From an uncultured Dehalococcoidia bacterium (lineage in GTDB: Bacteria; Chloroflexota; Dehalococcoidia; Lucifugimonadales; UBA3495): a DNA stretch of 64,000 nucleotides. The stretch is taken from positions 3,158,956 through 3,222,955 of the forward strand of contig OY282494.1 in assembly GCA_958296385.1 (NCBI GenBank). Reading direction: 5' to 3'. Made by a program: the position numbers and the translations under genes. The stretch's first letter is position 1, and each line of letters begins with the position of its first letter. The notes under the pieces were generated by a model. That model did not search any database, was not told the origin of the DNA, and saw nothing but the letters and a program-made list of their open reading frames with translations. This document shows, piece by piece, positions 59,865 to 64,000 of the stretch.

Positions 59865-60308
59865 ATGACCAGGCATGACAAACGGATTTCCGCCATCGGT
59901 ACGCACTTTGCAATTATCATCCGCAGCGCACTGGCCATCGGAATGACGACGGCAGCGCTGCTGCTGGCGGCCGCGTGCGCCAGCAATTCGCCCCCCGCAA
60001 CCGGCTACGACTGCAACCAGGAGCGTCCCGCTGCCGGCGGGCACGGCAACGTCTGCGCCCTGTTCCCCAAACTGCTCAAAGTCAAAGGCCACATCGACGC
60101 CGTAACCGCCAACCCGCAAAACCCCCGCCATTTCACCACCCTGCGCCTCACCGACGCCGCCGGCCGGCAATGGCAATTCCATTCCAATGGCTGGGCCGGC
60201 GCCGCCGTAGGCCATCTAAAAGACCACCAAATACAAGGCACCCCGGTAATCGTAGCCTACGAAACGGACGCCAACGGCCTGCTGATAGCAAAGTTCGTAG
60301 GGGATTAG
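59865..60308 (+). CDS. Small lipoprotein of unknown function
   Basis: 147 residues. A basic start is followed by a hydrophobic signal and lipobox LLLAAAC, giving a mature N-terminal cysteine at about residue 38 and export with lipid anchoring. The mature part (VKGHIDAVTANPQNPRHFTT, LRLTDAAGRQWQFHSNGW, QGTPVIVAYETDANGLLI) looks like a small beta-rich OB-like domain. No family is recognised. It is divergent from ctaA, so a link to respiration is possible but unproved. Confidence 0.7.
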   Translation: MTRHDKRISAIGTHFAIIIRSALAIGMTTAALLLAAACASNSPPATGYDCNQERPAAGGHGNVCALFPKLLKVKGHIDAVTANPQNPRHFTTLRLTDAAGRQWQFHSNGWAGAAVGHLKDHQIQGTPVIVAYETDANGLLIAKFVGD

Positions 60309-60470
60309 CCGGGATTGCCCCGGCCCCGGATACGTCTATAATAACGACCGTCATTGCGAACGCAGAGCGGCGATAGCCTTATACTAGCGGCGTTAGTGTA
60401 GAACCCTATCCCCGTAACTACTGCCTTCGCGCCGATGACACCAGATTTTTCAAGGAGGATCGCCACTCTG

Positions 60471-60908
60471 ATGACGACTAAAAGTCGCAAAAACTCTGCC
60501 GGCAAGGGCAAAGCCCAGCCGCCGGCTTTCGTCTCCCGATACATCGGGATCGACTCCCACCTCACTGAGCGCAACGGCTCTACCGATCAGGTGTACGGCC
60601 TCGCCGCAGAACGCCCCGCCGGGCGTAAGCTGGCCGACGACATCGCCCGCCACTGCGTGCAACTGGATGCGGATGACTACGACGTCATCTCCATATTTCC
60701 GCTAGTCAGCGGGCGTATCACGGAAGCGCAGGTGGAATCCGACGAAAGTGTGTCCGGGCGAACTTACTCCAAGCAGCTGGAAATTGAGCAGGACGAGAAT
60801 ACTCCACCTTTCTTCTACGGCAAACGCTACGAGAACAAGCACTACGTTGACACCGGCATTGGCTACAGCGTTACCGACGGGGTAATCATCATCGCCAAAT
60901 TGCGGTAG
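60471..60908 (+). CDS. Unknown-family protein A, shares C-terminal domain with 61391-61714
   Basis: 145 residues from ATG 60471 with AAGGAGG 12 bp before. A basic N-terminus precedes a compact domain. The segment DDYDVISIFPLVSGRI and the last stretch GYSVTDGVIIIAKLR recur in the gene 480 bp downstream as GYDVISIAPIVSGRT and GYSVTDGLIVTGRL. This marks a small family with a conserved IS-x-PLVSGR core and a GYSVTDG end. I cannot assign function. No signal or membrane segment. Confidence 0.6.
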   Translation: MTTKSRKNSAGKGKAQPPAFVSRYIGIDSHLTERNGSTDQVYGLAAERPAGRKLADDIARHCVQLDADDYDVISIFPLVSGRITEAQVESDESVSGRTYSKQLEIEQDENTPPFFYGKRYENKHYVDTGIGYSVTDGVIIIAKLR

Positions 60909-61004
60909 TAGCACCGCCGTCTCTACCACAATCTACAAACAACCCCATCGCACCTAACGCCGCCGGTGCGATGCGGATTCCCGAATGTTTCAAGGAGGAA
61001 CGTT

Positions 61005-61184
61005 ATGGGCACAAAGAAGCACTTTACCATCCAACGCGGCGACCGGATTGAGCGCACCGTAGTGGGCAAAGATGGTCAGAAGCACACGATGCCTGCCGAT
61101 AGGCAAGGTAGGCATGGCCACTTCACCGATGAGGGGCAGTACCGCCGGGCCATTGAGCAGGCGGTCGCAGAAAACCAGCGTTAG
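61005..61184 (+). CDS. Small basic hypothetical protein
   Basis: 59 residues from ATG 61005, 7 bp after AAGGAGGAA. Highly charged (MGTKKHFTIQRGDRIERTVV, then KHTMPADRQGRHGHFTDEG and YRRAIEQAVAENQR). No domain recognised. The strong ribosome-binding site and the even spacing with its neighbours make it likely real. It sits between the two members of unknown family A. Confidence 0.5.
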   Translation: MGTKKHFTIQRGDRIERTVVGKDGQKHTMPADRQGRHGHFTDEGQYRRAIEQAVAENQR

Positions 61185-61206
61185 TTTCGCAAAACGGAAC
61201 TGGCAG

Positions 61207-61249
61207 GACGCTGCCTTGGGCCCGGTCATTCTGCGGCTCAGGCAGCGTC
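61207..61249 (+). terminator. Hairpin after the small basic gene
   Basis: GACGCTGCCT at 61207-61216 pairs fully with AGGCAGCGTC at 61240-61249. A weak T stretch (CTTGCAGTTT) follows. Confidence 0.45.
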
Positions 61250-61390
61250 TTGCAGTTTCCCGCAACCGCCTTGCCGGGATTGCCACCAGGCCGCTGCCGG
61301 GGCAATAATGGGGGCGGCTTTTCTGTTACCCGGCTGCTGTGATTCTTACGCGGCAACTTCCGACGGGGCAACTTTCTGACGAGGCATCCG

Positions 61391-61714
61391 TTGTTTCGAC
61401 CTATGTATCCCGCCACCGACAAACCCCGCTACACCACCCGCTACGTGCACGCCGACACCACCGTGTCCACCCACGGCGGCAGCGCGGGGACGGTGCGCGT
61501 CACCAGCGAGGAGCATACCCGCCTGCGCCAGATGGCCGACTACCTGGAACGCTGCTGCAACGACCTGGACAAAGCGGGCTACGACGTCATATCCATCGCA
61601 CCCATAGTCAGCGGCCGCACCTCCTTTATGGACACCAACAGCGCCCGCGAATTCCCCGGACACGGCTACAGCGTCACCGACGGCCTGATTGTTACCGGCC
61701 GGTTGCGGGGATAG
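61391..61714 (+). CDS. Unknown-family protein A, second member
   Basis: 107 residues from TTG 61391, which has GAGG about 6 bp before it; ATG 61403 is the alternative. Shares GYDVISIAPIVSGRT and the end GYSVTDGLIVTGRLRG with the gene at 60471. Its last 30 bases contain a TTGTTA-N17-TAGAAT promoter, and its TAG stop is part of the -10 box. Those bases recur after each downstream HEPN copy. Function unknown. Confidence 0.55.
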   Translation: MFRPMYPATDKPRYTTRYVHADTTVSTHGGSAGTVRVTSEEHTRLRQMADYLERCCNDLDKAGYDVISIAPIVSGRTSFMDTNSAREFPGHGYSVTDGLIVTGRLRG

Positions 61715-61717
61715 AAT
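61689..61717 (+). promoter_or_regulatory. Promoter of HEPN copy 1, overlapping the upstream gene's stop
   Basis: TTGTTA (61689-61694), 17-bp spacer, TAGAAT (61712-61717). The TAG of the upstream gene forms the first half of the -10 box. Confidence 0.6.
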
Positions 61718-61764
61718 GGACGGAGCCGGGCCGACGCCGGCCGGGCCGTAGGATTTGCTGAACG

Positions 61765-62163
61765 ATGCTGACAAACCCGATGGAACCTAACCAGCCGGAT
61801 GGCGCCGCCGTTGCCGATTACCGGCAACAGTCCCGCATATTCCTGGCCCACAGCCGCCAATTCCTAGCCGAGGACGACTTGCATCAAGCGTCCGAAAAAG
61901 GCTGGGGCGCCGCCGCGTGGATGGCCAAAGCCGTTGCCGAATCGCAAGGCTGGCAGTATAACAAGCACGATGAGTTCGGCACAGTGCTGAATAACGCGCG
62001 CCGTTTGACCGGCGACGAAAGGCTGCGCGGTTTACGCAGCATCGCCAACGGCCTGCACAGCAACTTTTACAGACGCAAATTTCTGCTGAACGCCGAATCC
62101 ATCGGCGTCGCCCTCGATCAAATCGCAGTCCTCCTCGACATTCTGGAACCGCTCACGGCCTGA
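61765..62163 (+). CDS. PaREP1-type HEPN protein, tandem copy 1
   Basis: 132 residues, helical. The core is SRIFLAHSRQFLAEDDLHQA followed by SEKGWGAAAWMAKAVAESQG, and the end is ANGLHSNFYRRKFLLNAESI. This fits the PaREP1/HEPN group. Only in this copy does R-S-I-A-N-G-L-H give an Rx6H arrangement like that of active HEPN RNases. The N-terminus (MLTNPMEPNQPDG) differs from copies 2 and 3. There is no antitoxin or nucleotidyltransferase next to it. Confidence 0.75.
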   Translation: MLTNPMEPNQPDGAAVADYRQQSRIFLAHSRQFLAEDDLHQASEKGWGAAAWMAKAVAESQGWQYNKHDEFGTVLNNARRLTGDERLRGLRSIANGLHSNFYRRKFLLNAESIGVALDQIAVLLDILEPLTA

Positions 62164-62192
62164 TTGTTACCGGCCGGCTGCGGGGATAGAAT
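62164..62192 (+). promoter_or_regulatory. Promoter of HEPN copy 2 (fossil of upstream gene end)
   Basis: TTGTTA (62164-62169), 17-bp spacer, TAGAAT (62187-62192), the same bases as in unit 1 but with no reading frame to protect them. Confidence 0.6.
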
Positions 62193-62252
62193 AAATGGAG
62201 CAGAGCCCGCACCGACTATATCGTACGCCGGCCACACTGGAGGATTTTCTGA

Positions 62253-62660
62253 ATGATTATCACATACCCGACCCCGCCGGAACCTTTTAAGACGGATGTC
62301 GCCGCCGTTGGCGATTACTGCCAGCAGTCCCGTATATTCCTGGCCCACAGCCGCCTGTTCCTGGCCGAGGACGACTTGCATCAAGCGTCCGAAAAAGGCT
62401 GGGCTGCTGCCGCGTGGATGGCCAAGGCCGTTGCTGAATCGCAAGGCTGGCAATACCGCGAACACGACGAGTTCAGCGTCGTGCTGGACAACGTGCGTCG
62501 TTTAACCGGCGATCTACGACTGCTCGGTTTGAGCGGCATCGCCAACGACCTGCACAGCAACTTTTACAAACGCAAGTTTCTGCTGGATGCGGAAACCATC
62601 GGCGGAGACCTCGACCAAATCGCAGTCCTCCTCGACATTCTGGAACCGCTCACGTCCTGA
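62253..62660 (+). CDS. PaREP1-type HEPN protein, tandem copy 2
   Basis: 135 residues from ATG 62253 with GGAGG 9 bp before. It starts MIITYPTPPEPFKTDVAAVG, a start shared with copy 3. The core SEKGWAAAAWMAKAVAESQG and the end ANDLHSNFYKRKFLLDAETI match copy 1, but the arginine of the Rx6H arrangement is serine (LSGIANDLH). It may therefore have lost RNase activity if copy 1 has any. Confidence 0.75.
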   Translation: MIITYPTPPEPFKTDVAAVGDYCQQSRIFLAHSRLFLAEDDLHQASEKGWAAAAWMAKAVAESQGWQYREHDEFSVVLDNVRRLTGDLRLLGLSGIANDLHSNFYKRKFLLDAETIGGDLDQIAVLLDILEPLTS

Positions 62661-62689
62661 TTGTTGCCGGCCGGCTGCGGGGTTAGAAT
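62661..62689 (+). promoter_or_regulatory. Promoter of HEPN copy 3
   Basis: TTGTTG (62661-62666), 17-bp spacer, TAGAAT (62684-62689). One change in the -35 box compared with units 1 and 2. Confidence 0.55.
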
Positions 62690-62748
62690 AAGTCAAGCCA
62701 AGCCGACGCCGCTATACCGGACGCCGGCCACGCCGGAGGATTTGCTGA

Positions 62749-63168
62749 ATGATAATCACATACCCGACCCCGCCGCAACCTTTTAAGACGGATGTCGCCG
62801 CCGTTGGCGATTACTGCCAGCAGTCCCGTATATTCCTGGCCCACAGCCGCCGGTATCTGGCCGAGGACGACTTGCATCAGGCGTCCGAAAAAGGCTGGGC
62901 CGCTGCCGCATGGATGGCCAAAGCAGTTGCCGAAGCGCAAGGCTGGCAGTACCGTGAGCACGACGAATTCAGCGTCGTGCTGAATAACTTGCGCCGTTTG
63001 ACCGGCGATGAAAGGCTGCGCGGTTTGAGTGCGATCGCCAACGACCTGCACGACAACTTTTACAGACGCAAGTTTCTGCTGGACGCTGAGTCCATCGGCA
63101 TCGACCTCGATCATATCGCAGCTCTCCTCGACATTCTCGAACCCTTAACCGCAACCGACATTCGCTAG
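62749..63168 (+). CDS. PaREP1-type HEPN protein, tandem copy 3
   Basis: 139 residues from ATG 62749 with GGAGG 9 bp before. Near identical to copy 2 in its first 35 residues (MIITYPTPPQPFKTDVAAVG), then SEKGWAAAAWMAKAVAEAQG. The C-terminal half (RLTGDERLRGLSAIANDLHD) is closer to copy 1 in places, suggesting some exchange between copies. It ends EPLTATDIR, longer than the others because it lacks the early stop. The next gene starts 17 bp on. Confidence 0.75.
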   Translation: MIITYPTPPQPFKTDVAAVGDYCQQSRIFLAHSRRYLAEDDLHQASEKGWAAAAWMAKAVAEAQGWQYREHDEFSVVLNNLRRLTGDERLRGLSAIANDLHDNFYRRKFLLDAESIGIDLDHIAALLDILEPLTATDIR

Positions 63169-63184
63169 ATTCAAGGAGTTTATG

Positions 63185-64000
63185 ATGACCAGCAGCGCCG
63201 AGCGCCATGTTGAAACCGCCGACACTATTGAGGCGATTGAGGAATGTTTCCGGCTGGGGTGGACCGACGGACTGCCCGTGGTGCCGCCGGCTGATTACAA
63301 GGTTCGGGAGATGCTGCAAGTCGCCGGGCTGACCGGCGAGGAGGAGCTGCTCAACCTGGATATGCGCAGCCGGGTCATCACCTCCGAGAACGCCGCCGCC
63401 AACGCGGTGATGGCCGGCTGCCAGGCCGCGTATTTCCCCGTGCTGGTAACCGCCCTGCGCACGCTGGAAGAGGAACGCAACTTTGTCAACATGGCCGCAT
63501 CCTCCACCAGCTCCCCCAGCATCCTGATGGTGCTCAACGGCCCCATCCGCGAGGCGTTGGGCATCAACAGCCGGGACGGTTTGTTCGGGCCCGGATTCCG
63601 GGCCAACGCCAGCATCGGCCGCGCCGTGCGCCTCTGCTTTATGAACGGCTTTGACGCCTGGCCCGGCCAGCTGGACCGGGGCACCCTGGGCACGCCGGCC
63701 AAGTACACGTTCTGCATCGCCGAGAACGAAGAGGATTCCCCCTGGGAGCCGCTGCACGTCAGCCGGGGCTTTGACGCCGCCGACAGCGTGGTTACGGTGG
63801 CCGTGGCCTACAATCCGGTCAGCGTCCCCAACAGCTACGGCCACACCGGGCGCGCCATCCTGCTCGGCATCTGCGACACCCTGCGCTCCACCGCCCTGGC
63901 CCATCGCTACCCCGCCCAGTGGGTCATCGTCATCGGCCCGGAACACGCCCTCACCTTGCAGGACGACGGCTGGAGTCGCGCCGACATCCAGGATTTTCTA
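63185..64000 (+). CDS. Conserved protein of unknown function, cut by the right edge
   Basis: At least 272 residues; ATG 63185 has AAGGAG 7 bp before (63182 is the alternative). Recognisable blocks are FRLGWTDGLPVVPPADYKV, ENAAANAVMAGCQAAYFPVL, NGPIREALGINSRDGLFGPG, FRANASIGRAVRLCF and ENEEDSPWEPLHVSRGF. I recall this set of blocks from uncharacterised proteins common in environmental Chloroflexota and Proteobacteria, but I cannot give a reaction. It may be co-transcribed with HEPN copy 3. Confidence 0.7.
   Translation, partial: MTSSAERHVETADTIEAIEECFRLGWTDGLPVVPPADYKVREMLQVAGLTGEEELLNLDMRSRVITSENAAANAVMAGCQAAYFPVLVTALRTLEEERNFVNMAASSTSSPSILMVLNGPIREALGINSRDGLFGPGFRANASIGRAVRLCFMNGFDAWPGQLDRGTLGTPAKYTFCIAENEEDSPWEPLHVSRGFDAADSVVTVAVAYNPVSVPNSYGHTGRAILLGICDTLRSTALAHRYPAQWVIVIGPEHALTLQDDGWSRADIQDFL

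Larger units (their letters stand above)
61685..63168 (+). repeat. Tandem triplication of a promoter-plus-HEPN unit, about 475-497 bp each
   Basis: Unit starts are at 61685, 62160 and 62657, each marked by CTGATTGTTACCGGCCGG or a one-base variant, the 3' end of the upstream gene. Each unit contains a promoter, a short spacer and one HEPN gene. Units 2 and 3 are more alike than either is to unit 1, so the last duplication is the younger. Confidence 0.85.

Overview
The window is GC-rich, gene-dense bacterial chromosome with no rRNA, tRNA or CRISPR array that I can find. The gene content suggests a heterotrophic, aerobic Chloroflexota lineage, possibly a marine or sponge-associated SAR202/Dehalococcoidia-like bacterium. 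The signs are a split methylmalonyl-CoA mutase, family III CoA-transferases, a DUF1800-DUF1501 pair, many Uma2 and HEPN genes, and haem A synthesis. This placement is inference; no phylogenetic marker is present.

Layout. 1-9 kb is an accessory block: a HEPN-like pair, a single-chain MmeI-type restriction-modification enzyme, a DUF2806 gene and four Uma2 putative nucleases, three of them in tandem, interrupted by the mutase large subunit. 9-18 kb holds an EF-G paralogue, RNase HI, a HEPN/partner pair, a carboxymuconolactone decarboxylase-like gene, two coiled-coil membrane genes and a molybdenum hydroxylase large subunit. 18-20.3 kb has coiled-coil genes, a deleted inverted IS remnant and an intact IS with terminal repeats, target duplication and a -1 frameshift site. 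20.4-32 kb is core metabolism: aconitase, a GNAT-aminotransferase fusion, a VOC protein, NadB, Asd, DapB and acetyl-CoA synthetase. 32-35 kb is again accessory: a tandem promoter-like repeat, an Abi protein, an HsdR_N-like nuclease, an orphan antitoxin and a MITE-like repeat. 35-49 kb mixes a stress protein, an SDR, two CoA-transferases, a crotonase, an aspartyl protease, a methyltransferase-HNH fusion, an amine permease, NudC, a CitE-type lyase and a membrane Mo-oxidoreductase. 49-60 kb has ferredoxin, an Lrp regulator, an EamA transporter, a candidate small RNA, a DCC protein, a PEP mutase/ICL protein, a DUF1800-DUF1501-NHL operon and CtaB-CtaA. 60-64 kb has two members of an unknown family, a tandem HEPN triplication and a conserved gene cut by the right edge.

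How it works together. The metabolic genes point to acyl-CoA and organic-acid catabolism feeding the TCA cycle, plus aspartate-derived NAD and diaminopimelate synthesis. Defence-like genes are spread between them rather than packed into one island.

The least explained theme is a recurring set of about ten short genes joining membrane helices to a repeat-rich charged coiled coil. In two loci a full-length gene is followed by a shortened copy lacking the membrane part. The clearest evolutionary record is the HEPN array at the right end. Each copy carries the last bases of the upstream gene, and those bases contain a well-spaced promoter.
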